From positions 1 through 64,000 of the forward strand of contig VZRR01011455.1 in assembly GCA_013398015.1 (NCBI GenBank): a stretch of DNA of 64,000 nt, in the 5' to 3' direction. The notes below the pieces were generated by a model. The model saw nothing but the letters and a program-made list of their open reading frames with translations. It had not been told where the DNA came from and did not search any database. Within the stretch, counting starts at the first letter, position 1, and each line of letters begins with the position of its first letter. Positions 25,460-38,206 of the stretch are shown here, one piece after another. Source of the stretch: Oreocharis arfaki. Its lineage: Eukaryota; Chordata; Aves; Passeriformes; Paramythiidae. Position numbers and translations under genes: made by a program.

Positions 25460-28439
25460 GTTAAGAAAAGATATGGAAAAATCTATTCATCTTTAGAAAG
25501 AATTTTTCTGAGTGCTTTTCCATAACAAGCTATTTAAATATTTAATGCAATGCAAACATAAACAGATATTCTTTTACAAGGAATACCTTCATTAAATATC
25601 TATTCAAAGCAGATGCATATATTTTCTAACATGGCAGAAGGACTGGAAGGTACTTATCTAAGGAAGAGGAAATTTATTCTAGAAAATTATTGAATAATAG
25701 ATATGTAATTTTCTAGCTTGCATGTTCTTTCTGAGCACTAATGGCATTGTAGACCTCATAAGCTTTGCAGAAGAGTATTTTAAATCTTCAAACTCAATGG
25801 GGCAAATATAAGTTAGTGTACATACACAGGAGTATATTTGCATTGTGACTCTCAGTCTTGCATACGTATGTGCACAATTGAGTCTCTCATGAGGAATGTA
25901 ATTTACAACTTATTGAAATTCTCTAGGCTATAAATTTTGGTAAGCAGCTGCTTTTTCAAGGTTCGTGTCCTCTGTGCCTTTTTGTAAACCTGCTTTCTCA
26001 AATGCTTCTTTTCCTGAGCCTCTGACTCACAGTAGACTAATGGGGGCATTCCTTTTGATTTACTATCTGTGCTGTAAATTCTCCTCACGAAATCCTGCTT
26101 TCTCCCCCTCTTCTTGATGCCACCTATAGTGCACTTTTATATCTGGTAGCTTGTTGCCACCCTGCTGCTTGCCCCGAGTGACAGCCCTTTCTCTCGGTGT
26201 GGCTGCCCATGGTTGCTTTTCACCTGAATTTCATTGCTAGGTGGTGTATTTCTGGTTTGAAGCGTGTGGTCTCATGCATCCATGAAACTCTCCTGCCCAC
26301 AGTTACAGGGTTCTGCCTCTCTGCTTCTGGTTTTCACGTGGGCAGTGCTGGATTGCAAGAGGAGAGTTTAATATATTCTGAGAGGGAATTGGTAAACTGT
26401 GAAAGCTCCAAAGACTGCTTTTGTCCTAAGCCTCTGTACACCTTCTCTTTGAATGAGCTTGCGAAAGCTGTTTGTGGTCTACAAAGTCTGTGAAACTGGG
26501 TTTTTCCCTCTAGACTATGATCCCAGCTGGAGTCTGTCTGTCCCTTTAAAAGCTGGTGTTCTGCTCTAAATTCCATGAGGTGTGTTGCAGTTGGCTTTTC
26601 TTTCAGAAAGTGCTTTATATCACTCTGGCCTGTTACTCCCTTTGAGTCAGTTATAATCAGGAGCAAAATTTATGTGGAGCAGTAAATTGTGATACTGTGT
26701 ACAACCAGCTGAAATTTGCAATGGCTTATCCATGAAATTCTTCCTGTGAAAGCTGTTTTGTACTCCCTCCCTCCCTATTGCTCATTACTGCACCTCTGGA
26801 GTCTAATTTCAGGCACCGAGAAAATGACTGAAAGAAGGGTGAAATAAAGTTCTCTACTGGAGTTAATGCTTTTATATCCACTAACTGTATAACTGGCCTA
26901 CTTGTTGACATAAAGGAAAATGTCATGAGGAAAGAAATAGCAAGCCCTGGCAGTTTTGCAGCACAGCAGCCCTGTGACAGATGAGGCTGCAATGGGTGTT
27001 GTAAGCTCCTTGCTTACTCTCCTCCCAACCCTGCCCCTTGCCCAAATTACACTAATAAAACATTAGCCTTCGTAGTCTTGTGATTTGTTTTTTATCTTTC
27101 CTTAATTTTGGTTTCACACCTATTTATGATCCCTTTCCCCGCTGCCCTCTCTGCCCTCGAATGACTGTGGGTGTAGTGTTGCCTTTTGCAAAGTACAAAT
27201 GGAATTAATGTCAAATAAAACTGGGATAACAGAAAAGAGCTTTTTAAAATGGATTTTTTTCCTAACTTCTGTGCTTCAGATATTTTGGTACTGGAAACAA
27301 CTCAGTGTTTTTCTGCTTTTTAATCCAGGAGAGCTGAGAGCTTAATTCTGAACATGTTCATAATACTTCTGAATGTTTGGGGTTTATTGGAGCAATTTAA
27401 ATATAATAATAGCTAATGTATTATTAATTTTAATTAATTTAAGCTGATTATCCACAATATAGTGACTGTTCTAATTGGATGTTACTAAATAAGCATTCAG
27501 TTGTAACTGATTCAGCAGCCCTGGCAGGCTGCAGGTATGGTCAGCCTTGTTTTGCTGTATTTGTTCTTCAGCTTTACATTTCATTGTCTTATAGAGTTAT
27601 CTAATTGCAACACAACTGCAAACAAACCCAGGCATTAAAGAGCCTGAAAATGATCTTCTGGATCAAAGCACAGTAACTGAGACCTGTTGTGTGCATGTCA
27701 TTGCTTTGCTGCTCCTATTGAGATAATCTTGCTTAATTTAATTTTGTGGGAAATGTTTTAGTGTTCACAACTAACTGCTTATCAATTTGAGCTGTGTGAA
27801 ATAAAGACTGTGCCCTCAAGTCTGTGGCACTGACAATGAGGATCATTATCAAGATGGCATATCAAGGATGGATATGTTGATGTTGGTAAGCATGCACTGT
27901 CCTTGCAGAATGACTGAAAATTAAGCTTCTTCTGTATGCTTTGCATGAGGCCAGATGTACTCCTGTTTATTTTAAAACCTTGAATGTTTTTCCTCTTGTA
28001 AAATAATCACTTTGATTGTTTTGGACTGTGGTGAATGTCTGCTTCTTAAAACTGAACACAATTGCTAGATTGTAGTGGTCAGAAAAGAGTAGCAAAAAGA
28101 AAAATCAAAAAAGATGATAAATTCTGAATGTTTATAAATATTTCAATATCTGTTTCCAGTAAAATATTTGAGTGCAATATACAGCATATATATATGATAT
28201 TTTTAGCTAGTTTAGAAATAGAATATAATTCTGTTTGCCATGTGGTTACTAGCACTGAGAAGGAGACTGTGAGCCTTTGCTTCAAGCTGTCAGTCTGAAG
28301 GAAACTGTGAAAAGCTCTACTCAATTATCCCTCATTAGCCACCACACCTCCAGTGGGGATTTAGTATCACAGCATTATATCTCTGTTGAAACACTAGTAA
28401 TTCTTCAGCTTTGTTTATTCATGTTACCCTGCTGAGGCT

Positions 28440-28450
28440 GGGGGGGGGGG
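28440..28450. repeat. Poly-G run of 11
   Basis: Eleven consecutive G directly adjoin the left end of the minus-strand coding-like relic at 28476. Such runs are prone to sequencing and replication slippage. Confidence 0.85.
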
Positions 28451-28475
28451 CAAATTTTGGGTTTTACTCCATGGT

Positions 28476-28885
28476 CAGTTAATGAAATCCACCTGAGAAC
28501 AGCCAGTCAGGACAACAGATACCCCCCAGCCTTGCATTAATCTCCTTAATGCATCTGTTCTTCAGTCCAGGATAGCAAGAGGGTAGTTTTGTCCAGTTAA
28601 CAGCTAAGCACCAGCATTGCTGTCTCTCACAGAACATGGCCATGCCATCCTTGCTCTTTTTAGAAAATTGATGTTCATCCTGGATGTTGTCCACCCACCT
28701 CTTTAATGCCTGTGCCTCGGGGGCAAGAAAGGCATTGCAGCCACCCTTTGGGGCTTAGAAGCCTGTGCAGATTCACTGGCTTGGGAAGTGGGCTCCCTGG
28801 CTTCTCCCTGGTGATTTTGCCTGGCTTTCTGCAGGACTCGAGCTAGCTCATCTTCCAGGTCCTCAGTAAGATGCACTTGCATCAT
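28476..28885 (-). pseudogene. Minus-strand coding relic with an apparent frameshift, family unknown
   Basis: Two open stretches on the minus strand abut. The first (28885 down to 28703) starts at ATG ATG and is charged and helix-like (LTEDLEDELARVLQKARQ), then Ser/Ala/Gln-rich. The second (to the stop at 28479) begins in another frame near LAPEAQALKRWVDNIQDEHQ and continues with several Cys and Trp residues. Near 28725 a one-base shift would join them, so this looks like a decayed protein-coding unit of about 135 residues. It could be a retrocopy, a domesticated element fragment or an old mobile element ORF. I do not recognise the family, and conservation is unknown. Confidence 0.22.
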
Positions 28886-31607
28886 TAAATTCTAATATTT
28901 TGTGCATTTTCATTGGCTGATGTTAGTATTTATGAAGCACTTTCTATTCAGAAGTTAGGGCAACACAGAACACCTTTGGGAGCCACTGTGCTATTACTAC
29001 CTTGCCTTATAGATGAGGAGGTAAATTGACTTGCCAAAGGCCATGCAGAGTCCCTAAGGGAACCAGAAATATAGGATGGATCCATCAATGGGTCCTTTTC
29101 CCTACACAGCAATACCTTTGCTTTAGATAAAATTAAAAAATTGTAAATATAACAACAGGAACCATTAAAAAGTAATGCAAATGCAACCCATTTTTCTGGT
29201 GCGATTATCACAGAAGCAACCTCAAGAAAGCACTGTGCAGTGAGTTCCTTTCTATTAGTAAATTAATGCCTCAGCCGTGCCATCTGACTGCCTGCCAGCT
29301 GAGTTTTGCTTAATGTTGAATGAGCCCGAGGCAGAAATAGTAAGTCCTGTGCCACTCGTGAAGCCAGCTTGGTTCCGTAACTATATGTTTTTCATTTTGT
29401 TTCGGTGGTTTGGTCCAAAATAGTCTGCCTGTGGCACCTAGAAATTAGATGTTTGTGAGTATGATCTCACCTACACAGAGTGGGAACTGATTTGCAGTAT
29501 CTGTGTTGCTAGGTTTTGGCAGGTTCATGTAAAAGAAAACAGCTTTGATCAGCAGAGAGAGAGAAAGCATCCCTTGTGTGTGTTTCTCAGTCAGGGACGA
29601 GTACCCAAACCACCGCAAAGAAATGAAAGGATAATTGGTTTGAAAGTGGAAGTTTTTATCCTTAAAACTGTTTGGCCTATTGGGTCAGTGCTTGATCATT
29701 TACAGCTCTGAGATATTATAAAGCAGGAGCATATTTTACAGGGAACAGCACCTGAAACATGAACTCTTTTTAAAGCACCGAAGATCTCACACTCTGCTAC
29801 TTTCAAAACTTGCCTCATATCAACCCTTACAGCAGACGTGAGATATCAGCAGTCTGAAAAGGAGCCACACTAAGAAACACCAGATCTATAATGATATATT
29901 ATTTATGTGTCTTCCCATTAAGTACTCTCTAATCCCATTATGTTAGGATTGTACAGCTTGAGTGCAGTATTTTACAGTACTTAATGTGCACCACATAGCT
30001 GCATTACTCAATGTGAAATCAGATAGGTGTGTGGTGCTTGCCTTGCTTTTGTTGTTAAAAACAGTATTGCCCAGGATCTACACCTTGTTTTAAACTTTAG
30101 GAAGTGCGGCAGATCAAGAATCACTTGTTAGCTACATTGCTTTTTGTGTCTTGCTTTCCAGCTTTCCCGCTGTCCTTCCAGTTGCTGTTAATGGCCTTTA
30201 TAAAAGCTGTAGCTGAAGTGCTCAACAAGAATTTTAGGAGACCTCCAAACCCATTGTGCTACTTCTCTAAATTTATGTTCTGATTTCTTATCTTGCAAAG
30301 ACTTCTGTTATTTTGTTAATTTTATTTCAAGACTCTTGATACAGCTTGCATTTCCAAATCAAGGTGCTGGAGGCTCAGTGCTCTTACTTGGGTAAAATAA
30401 CAGCTGCCCCTGTGTGTGCCTTAGACTGGGATGCTCGTGGGTGCCACAGCTCTCAGGTGTTGTGGGTTGTTCTTGTGAGTGTTTTGGGGTGCTCAGTGTT
30501 CTCTTCCCGGGCTCGAGAACAGCAAGTTGTGAGTTGTTTTGCTGGGCATGTGGACACACAAGAGGTGACTCTGCTGGCCCTCTCTCGCCAAAGCCCTGCT
30601 TCTTGACATTCTCACCCAGAGCATATTGGAATCTCTCAGCTGATCTTTTTCAGTGGGAATCAAAACAGAATTGCAGGTGATGTAGACTTTCAGAAAGCAA
30701 TTCATAATATTAGTAAAGGTGTTAGGCTGCTGATTTTGTAAGTGTCACCCTTAACTTGGGCATAGGAAATCCAAGTCACAAGACCTATAACTTAAATTAA
30801 TATAGCAAAGTGGAGACTGATAGATTGATGCTGGCACACCTCTTAAGCTGCCAGCTGCCCTGTAATGACTTGACCAGCTTTGATGCAAGTAGGAATAATT
30901 TCTGGGTTCCTTCTGTAATTTTAGAGTAATTACTTATATTTTGGGAGTATTTTATTTCATTGCTTGTAGAATTGTTTTTCAGCATACCTAAAGACTTCCA
31001 AATATCTTTTTGGACCAGAGAGGAACTGGATGACACATCTGAGATGTCTTAAAGAATTGACCACTGGTCAGTGACAGCAAGGGCAAGATCGAAGATAAAA
31101 AAAGCTCCACAAACAGTTGTTTCTCTTTTAACGCTGTAAAGATCCTGTAGTAGCTGAGTGTTAGAGGCAGCCATGCCCAGTGATGAGCTGAGGTTAGGGA
31201 AGTAGAGAGCAGGTGGATTTGCCCTATTTCCATTATCACCATCTATACTGTGCATGTTGTGGCACAGTGCTGTCGCCAGCCTGCTGATGCTCTCCTGTGG
31301 TTATTGTAGCCAGACACAGTAGTAAACCCTCTTCCATCTGAGTGGGAGCTGAGCTGGAGGTCACTGATGGCTGAGGCACATGTTCTTGATCTTATCCATC
31401 TCCTTTCTCCAACCTTTGTGCTCTTATGTAGCTAAACTGTCATTAGATGGGGAAATCAGTGCAGCAGGAACATAATGGCAGCAGTAACTTTCATAGCTTC
31501 TGGTTCTGTGATCCCTGTGTGATAAATACATACTATAATATTGGCTTTGTGCACATGCTTAAGTAGGTGCTATATGTTAAAGTAGTTTTACTATAAAGAT
31601 ATAGTTT

Positions 31608-32091
31608 TGTAACAGTAACTAATGCTTTGTATTAGACTTAGACATGGTATTGAAATTGCTGGTATAGTTATGCTTGTGCTAACTGAGCTGTCTGCTTGGC
31701 CGGATAACGTCCAACCAACATATGATGAATATCCCTGCTACGGATATGCCAGCTATCAGGAGCCACCATCTGCGGGAAATATGGACAAAACCACATCTAG
31801 GAGTGATAACAAAAAGCTGACTAGGACTGTAGCTTAGAAATACACATGCTCTAAAAAGGCAGACCCGAGGAGGGGCCATGCTAAACAGTTCTGAATAAGT
31901 ATAATTGTTTATGAATATGTACTAGTCTGATGCAATAGTAAGGGTATGTAAAGGGTGTCTCTGAAACAGCAGGTGTGCTCTTGGCCGAGAGCCAAGAGTA
32001 CCCGGCACGCTGTATCTTTTGCTTTATTATCTCTGTCTTTTATTATTAAACTTTTAAATCCTAACAGGAGAAGTGAACTTCGTTTTTCACA
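31608..32091 (+). mobile_element. Probable solo LTR of an endogenous retrovirus
   Basis: About 480 bases have LTR architecture on the plus strand. The left part is U3-like. There is a short inverted pair (cttggcc...gagagccaag) near 31980, and an A/T-rich promoter-to-polyA zone with TTTGCTTTATT and ATTAAACTTTT. The right end is TTTTTCACA, consistent with a terminal CA. A TG lies at 31608. I could not find a clean target-site duplication, so the ends are approximate. No primer-binding site or gag/pol coding follows, hence solo. The 71-codon frame inside is part of the LTR and not a gene. The assignment rests on layout, not a database match. Confidence 0.55.
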
Positions 32092-34499
32092 CCAGTCTAG
32101 GGACTCCTGCCTACTGCCCTTTGAGATGTCTCAAAACTTCAGAGATATTTAGGCGAAAGTGTCTGTTCCTGCTGGGATGGTAAGTGACTAAGAAAGGGAG
32201 GTGGATAGAGCTGGGAGAAGAGTTGGCGTTGCATCTGTTGTTACCAGGGAAGGGAGAGGTGCTTCTCTCTCTGCTGCTATTTCACAGTTCCCAGTTTCTC
32301 AGCAGTAATAGCCGGGAGCGAGCCTGATTTTTCTGTATTCCACTGTGCTGGGAAGCACAATAGAGCTAAGGGTGTTTTTGCTGGTGGGGCATTGAGTTGC
32401 TAATGGTTGTAGCTTGTCAGGCCTGGCAGTGGGGTTTTTCCCTAGTTTAGTCTTAGGCTTCTCCCAGTTAAAGAAATGAGACAGAAGGAGTTTTCTTTAT
32501 GTGTGGGAACTTGGGCCGTCCATAGGGATAAAGAATTAACTTTTGTGGTTTAGTCGATAATTTCTGTTTTCTCTGGGATGATCCTGGGGAAAATAAGAAC
32601 GTGCTTCTCATTTCCCACTGCCTTTGAAAACAATCTCCCTACCCCCTGTATTTAATCTGCATTGACTGAATATTAATCAGAGTTTATTCCCAGGTAAGTG
32701 TTAAGACTCATGTCTGGCTTTGGATTTTGCATGGTGTGATTTCTTTTTATTTTTGCAGCTAGTATGAAAAATAAAACCCCTTAAAATTCAATGTGCCTCA
32801 GGTTATCTTTGCCTCTATTTCTGCCCTAGTGCTGCTCTTACTCTTTATTCCCATCAGAACTCAGTGAAGTCTGCTTCCAATTTGTGCTCTTTCAGAGAAT
32901 GGACCTATTCTTTCTGGCAACTTTAAGTAACTCTGATTGTTCAGTCTTTGTATTGGCTTGATTGTATTCTATACCAGTGTCATGGTTTCTGTAATATTCT
33001 TTTTTAAAATTTTAATAGTAGAATGACCAGAACAGTAAGAACAACCTTTCAGAAGACTAGAATGAGTCTGTGAGGTGTGTGAATTGAAATACCAGAGGAC
33101 CTGATATTATTTTTTTCAACATTTTATCTTAGTACTGTGTCAGGAGATGATGAGTAGCTGGATCTGGAGAGATTCTAAGCCAAGTAATCTGCTTAGAGAA
33201 TGTGGAATATGGGAAAAAAGATGCAGTAGGAAAAAAAAAAGAAAAAATTTGCTGCATCCTGTCTGGTTTTATTTTTTTTCTCAACAGCTGCTTAAAAATC
33301 TGTTTACTCATTATGTTTACCATCTAAGTTGAAAACATATCTTTATTTTAAAAAGTCAGATTCAAGGTGTTCAACTGTGTTTTAAGCTAGAGGAGGTGGG
33401 ATTTAAAAGAAACAATTTTCCAATTAGACAGTTGAGTCTGCAAATATCTGTGCAGGTACCTGCCTGTGAACATCAGGTTGTCTGTAGACAGATTGGTCTG
33501 CTTATTTGACTGTGTTTCTGCCATCTTTCTGAGCTGCCACTTGAAATATCTGCTGTCCTTTAAAAAATGGAACAAAATCTAGCTTTCTAGCTTGTTTTAT
33601 CAGCTTCTTGTAGGTGGGTAACTTAGCGAACTCAAAAGGGGATCATGTTGGTAAATAATTCAGTTTAGTTTATAGCCTGAGCTGCTTAGGCAGTGTGACA
33701 GCAAAGTTAGAAACATTAAAACATCTGAGAAATAAAACACTGAAGATGAAAGCTGCACAGATACCCATGATTTAATGCTGTTTATGTGCTTGTTCTTTTT
33801 CAAATAAAAATGTCTTCAATTCTTTTGAAAGACACAAAGGCTTTAACAAGTTTCTGATTCCTCAAGTGGGGGATTCACTTTTACTTTTGTAATTAAAAAG
33901 ACTGAGTGCCTGGCCTTCAGTTGACTCAACAGTGGGAGTAAAGAAGTTTGCTGGGAAGCCAGAAAAAGAAAAAAAAGTCAGTAAGTCTTTCACATTTGAC
34001 CAAAACGATTTTTTTAACATAAAGTAACATGTTTCCTTCAGAAATCTGGATGTTAGGCTGTCATCATCTTGTACTTGATTTGGGAAGGGCACTGCTGCTA
34101 AGTAGGTAGAAAATTAAACGTCTTCAGCAGCTACATTGTCTGTTTCTGTCTTAGTTTAGCACCAGCTGGTAACAAAGTACCAACCCCTCCACCCATCTCC
34201 TGGGAATTGGAAAGAACAATCAGAAAAATATGTGGGTTGAGAAAGTACCATTTGAGTTACCATTTGAAAGAATGTGAAATGTAATTATGGTAATAATAAA
34301 AGGGAAAAGAGAGGAATAAAACTCTCTGGGAAGGTAAGCACTGCTCAGCAACAGTCAAAACATCAGTGGGTTATCAACAGTGTTCTTTACCCGGACCAAA
34401 ACACAGCACTGTACCTGCTACTAGGAAGAAAATTGACTCTATCCCAGCTGAAACTAGCTTTGGTCACCACACTATTAGCAAGATATTAAACTATTAGAG

Positions 34500-34930
34500 C
34501 ATCCAAAGACAACCAAGATGGTGTAGGGCCTTGAGGGGATGCTGTGTGAGGAGCGGCTGAGGGCACTTGGTCTGTTCAGCCTGGAGGAGACTGAGGGGAG
34601 ACCTCACTGCAGTTACAGCTTCCTCGTGAGGGGAAGAGGAGGGGCAGGCACTGATCTGTTCTCTGTGATGACAGTGACAGAACCCAAGGGAATGGCCTGA
34701 AGTTGTGTCAGGGGAGGTTTAGGTTGGATATCGGGAAAAGGTTCTTCCCCCAGAGGGTGGTTGGGCACTGGAACAGCCTCCCCAGGACAGTGCTCGCAGC
34801 ACCAGCCTGACAGAGCTCAAGAAGCATTTGGACAATGCTCTGAGAAACATGGTGTGACTCTTGGGGATGGTTCTTTGCAGTGCTAGGAGTGGGACTTGAT
34901 GATCTTTGTGTGCATCTTATTCTGTGATTC
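34500..34930 (+). mobile_element. CR1 LINE, 5'-truncated 3' end, plus orientation
   Basis: The sequence follows the avian CR1 ORF2 tail and 3' UTR: a 'gaggagcggctgagggcac' block, 'cagcctggaggagactgag', 'ggttcttcccccagagggt' and 'ggaacagcctcccc'. It ends with the short attctgtgattc repeat that CR1 has instead of poly-A. The 5' truncation leaves about 430 bases, as is usual for CR1. Coding potential has decayed. The copy closely resembles the minus-strand CR1 at 37.6-38.2 kb, pointing to the same or a sister subfamily. Confidence 0.92.
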
Positions 34931-36075
34931 AGTGTCTTGTGCCAGACTGAAAAAGAAAAGTAAACCCAGGATGTTTATTATCTATAGACTACTGTCCAAA
35001 AATACTTGCAGCTTCCATGTTATGAACATCTGGCACAGAGGCATCCAGCAGTAAACCTTTTAAGAGGTGCTGGATTGGTATCATCTCAAAGGAAATGTGT
35101 CAACTACTTGGGGCAGGATTGGGTGTGTACTTGTCTAATTATCTTGGACAGCAGTGAAAGCCATGCATCTGATCCTGCCCGTTAACAGACAGCAGGATAG
35201 AGTTAGGCAGCTAGGCAGAGCATCTAGACATCTTACAGAGATGGGGAATATTACAAACATTAAATTTAAATGCCTGCTGCTTGTGTCTGCAAGCCACCTT
35301 CAGTTGGATGCTTTGACAAGCAGGCTTCAAAGCTGTCTGAGGACAAAAAGTGAATGTTTCAGAAGTACTTAAAATCTGATTTCAAGTATTAATTAGTATT
35401 CTTTCAATCTAAAGAAATTCTGTTAAGAATTAGAGACTTTCTATGGAGCACTTAAGAGTGCCAATCCTTAAAGGATGTTGTTATAAGTACATTTTAATAT
35501 GGAGAGAAATAAACCCTAGGTTCTCAGGTAGCTGAAACAGAAAGTCTGCAAAGATGGACAAGAAGCAGAGATCTTGAATATTTTATATTGTCAGGAAATC
35601 AGAATTTACCTAGTTTGCTTCTCAGAAATTGGTCTGGGATGTTGAGTTTTCACAAGTCTTTTGCCACCAAATAAGTGTTCTTCCGTAATGCTGAGAGTAT
35701 GCCATGTATGAATGTTCAAAATGTGTTGCTAATGTTCTTTTTGCTTTTGAGAATTGCCCTGGTGAGCATCAACTTGCTCTGAAGAAAATAGTGTTTATTT
35801 AAAGAGAGACATGTAGGAGTTTTGGATTTTAAAACCGAAACAAAACAGCAACCTATTAGAGGAGGATCAGTACATTCCTTGCTTTTGTAATCTGGTGGAG
35901 GTTTGTAAAAAATAGTCCTAAACTGCATTTAAGGACTTGATGTAATTTGCTTTGGCTTTCTTGATGATATTTGAAGGACTGCTTGTTTAGAAAGTTAGAA
36001 AGATTTCATCCCAAGTAAGTAGTGGATTAATACAATAAAAAGCAGATCCGATAACTCTATGCTCTGTCACTCCAG

Positions 36076-36129
36076 GCCAATATATCACATCAGAAAAGCT
36101 TGTTTCACCCGAGGTGAAAGTGGGGGGAG
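36076..36129 (+). CDS. Candidate internal exon (54 nt, phase 1 to 1)
   Basis: A good acceptor (ctctgtcactccag) and a consensus-like donor (GGAG|GTAAGT) flank 54 bases. With the one base left over from exon 1 the reading is G-QYITSEKLVSPEVKVGG, a hydrophilic, ordinary-looking peptide with no stop. The plain frame of the segment has a TGA, so openness in phase 1 is specific. The length preserves phase. The opposite strand is also open here, so coding is not proven. I do not recognise the peptide. Confidence 0.27.
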
Positions 36130-37292
36130 GTAAGTTGATGACAAATAACAAAGTACTGATATCGCTGGAGAGCTGACAGCTATGACTGAAGGTCATTACC
36201 ATGACATTATCATTATCTGGGCAGGATTAAATTAAGTCCAGAACTAATTATATTGTCCTTTCCAGAAATACTCCAGAAATACTTCTGGTAAATGTCAAAA
36301 ATACAATTCAATATTTTGATGCTTGGAGCTTGACACTCAATAAGGAGTGCATGTGTTTGTGCAATCACAATATAATAAGTGGAAAGGAAGCCAGTAAAAA
36401 TGAGCAGTATTGGAATATTTCACAGTCCTCAATCTGCGCATGCCGATAAAACTCAACTGGATAGATACAGGCAGACACTGCAGTCCCACACCTCGTTCAT
36501 CCTTTTGGGAGGTGAAATAACTGTTTTTACTTCTTCTGCTAAAGCTAATTTTTCCAACCCTCAAGCCTTACTTTCATATATCTTTTCTTTCCAACTTGCT
36601 GTAGTTAAAGTACTTTGAAAAATATTTATCTTCGAAACATGTCAGGCAAGTGTACTTTTGTGATCTACACTTTCAACTGTCATTTTTCAGTCTCTTTTCT
36701 GTGTGTATTTCTCCTCTTTCTATGTGTATATTTGTGTGTTTTTTCTTGTATGTTCAGTATTTTTATGCTATGCCTATGCCTGTCTTGATTATTTCCTCTA
36801 CTTTCTTGTTTACCTACATTGGCCTTTTCTCAGTGCTACTACCCTTATTGCTACAACACTTGCCAGAAGCGTAGCTGAATTTGAACAATTTCAATTTCTT
36901 TTCTGTTGCTCTTCCTGCCTTGCTTTATACCTGCACGTTTCTTTTGGCTTTACTCTCTGCCCACAGTGTGTTGTGCTGAAATACAACATCTTTCTTTACC
37001 TCTAGTTTAGTTTCAGTTTATTTATGGATACCAACACAACTATGTTACAGGTGTTGCTTAAAAGTTACCCCATCTGTTCATCTTAGCAAGGGGATTTCTG
37101 GGATTTAAGCCCAATTTCCTTTCTAAGGAAGTGCCTTGCAGAGATGCCTCAACTATTCCAGTACTCATCAGGCTGGGTGGCAGTCAAGGCAGATTTGTTC
37201 TTTCCCCTATTTCTAGTCAAGTTTATGCCTGTCTTCTCTCACTTTGTTCCTTTCTGTGAAATCCCTGCTATCATCAGTTCTTTTTTTTTTTT

Positions 37293-37293
37293 N
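37293..37293. other. Ambiguous base N after a poly-T run
   Basis: A single N follows twelve T. This is a homopolymer-length uncertainty in the assembly and not a gap of known size. A second N is at 54607, about 27 bases after another poly-T. Confidence 0.95.
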
Positions 37294-37587
37294 GCTGAAA
37301 TTTGCATTTGTATTTTTATATTTGGACACCTCTTTATATTTTACTGTAGCAGGAATTCTTGCATATAGTGTGAATAAGAAGCATTTGTGGGCAGGATTGT
37401 ACACAGAAAAGGTGAAGAAATGGCTCTACTGCTTTTGGTCCTGGCCTTAGAGACTGATGAAGTTGTGCTGGGGGAGATTGGTGGGGAATAAGTAAGGAAG
37501 TGTGGAAGTACAGTGGGAATGGGAAGTAGCTTGTGAATGGCTCTTTGTTTTACCTCCTCAGAAGAGTGCTTTCTGGTATCACTGTGG

Positions 37588-38206
37588 GCCACTAGATACC
37601 CAGCCATCCTCTGGGGGAAGAACTTTTTCCCGATATCCAACCTAAACCTCCCCTGACACAACTTCAGACCGTTCCCTCAGGTCCTGTCACTGTCACCACA
37701 GAGCAGAGCTCAATGCCTGCCCCTCCTCTGCCCCTCACGAGGAAGCTGTAACTGCAGTGAGGTCTCCCCTCAGTCTCCTCCAGGCTGAAGAGACCAAGTG
37801 CCCTCAGCCCCTCCTCATACGGCTTCCCCTCAAGGCCCTTCCACACCCTTGCTGCCCTCCTTTGGATGTTCTCTAACAGCTCAATGTCTTTTTTACATTG
37901 TGGCACCCAGAGCTGCCCCCAGCACCTGAGGTGAGGCTGCCCCAGTGCAGAGCAGAGCAGGACAATCCCCTCCCTTGCCCAGCTGGCGATGCTGTGCCTG
38001 ATGCCCCCCAGGACAGGGTTGGCCCTCCTGGCTGCCAGGGCACTGCTGGCTCATGTTCAGCTTGACACAGACCAGGACTCCCAGGTCCCTTTCCACAGCA
38101 CTGCATTCCGGTATCTCATTCCCCAGTCTGTCCATACATCTATGCCCTGTCCCAGTTGCAGAATCCAGCACTTTTCCCTTGTTGAGTTTCATATGGTTGG
38201 TTTATA
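37588..38206 (-). mobile_element. CR1 LINE fragment, minus orientation, with ORF2 C-terminal remnants
   Basis: Read on the minus strand this is the end of CR1 ORF2 followed by part of the 3' region. Minus-strand frames carry the typical CR1 ORF2 C-terminus, for example ECSAVERDLGVLV near 38100 and ELLENIQRRAARVWKGLEG near 37860, broken by frameshifts. Unusually, the copy stops near 37588 at the 'ggtatctagtgg' equivalent and lacks the terminal CR1 3' end with its short repeat. A deletion or insertion must therefore have removed it. It forms an inverted pair with the plus-strand copy 2.7 kb to the left. Confidence 0.92.

Larger units (their letters stand above)
9523..36075 (+). other. Presumed long first intron(s)
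   Basis: This 26.5-kb stretch is AT-rich and stop-dense, with poly-T/poly-A runs, an LTR, a CR1 copy, a 35-bp tandem duplication and a GC-rich islet. Several acceptor-like sites precede short open stretches, for example after 20584, 21193 and 25366, but only the last has even a weak donor. I infer intron because a phase-1 donor at 9523 has no confident partner before 36076. Undetected exons may lie within. Confidence 0.4.

Noticed and set aside
31622..31837. 71-codon plus-strand frame
   Set aside because: Lies entirely within the probable LTR.
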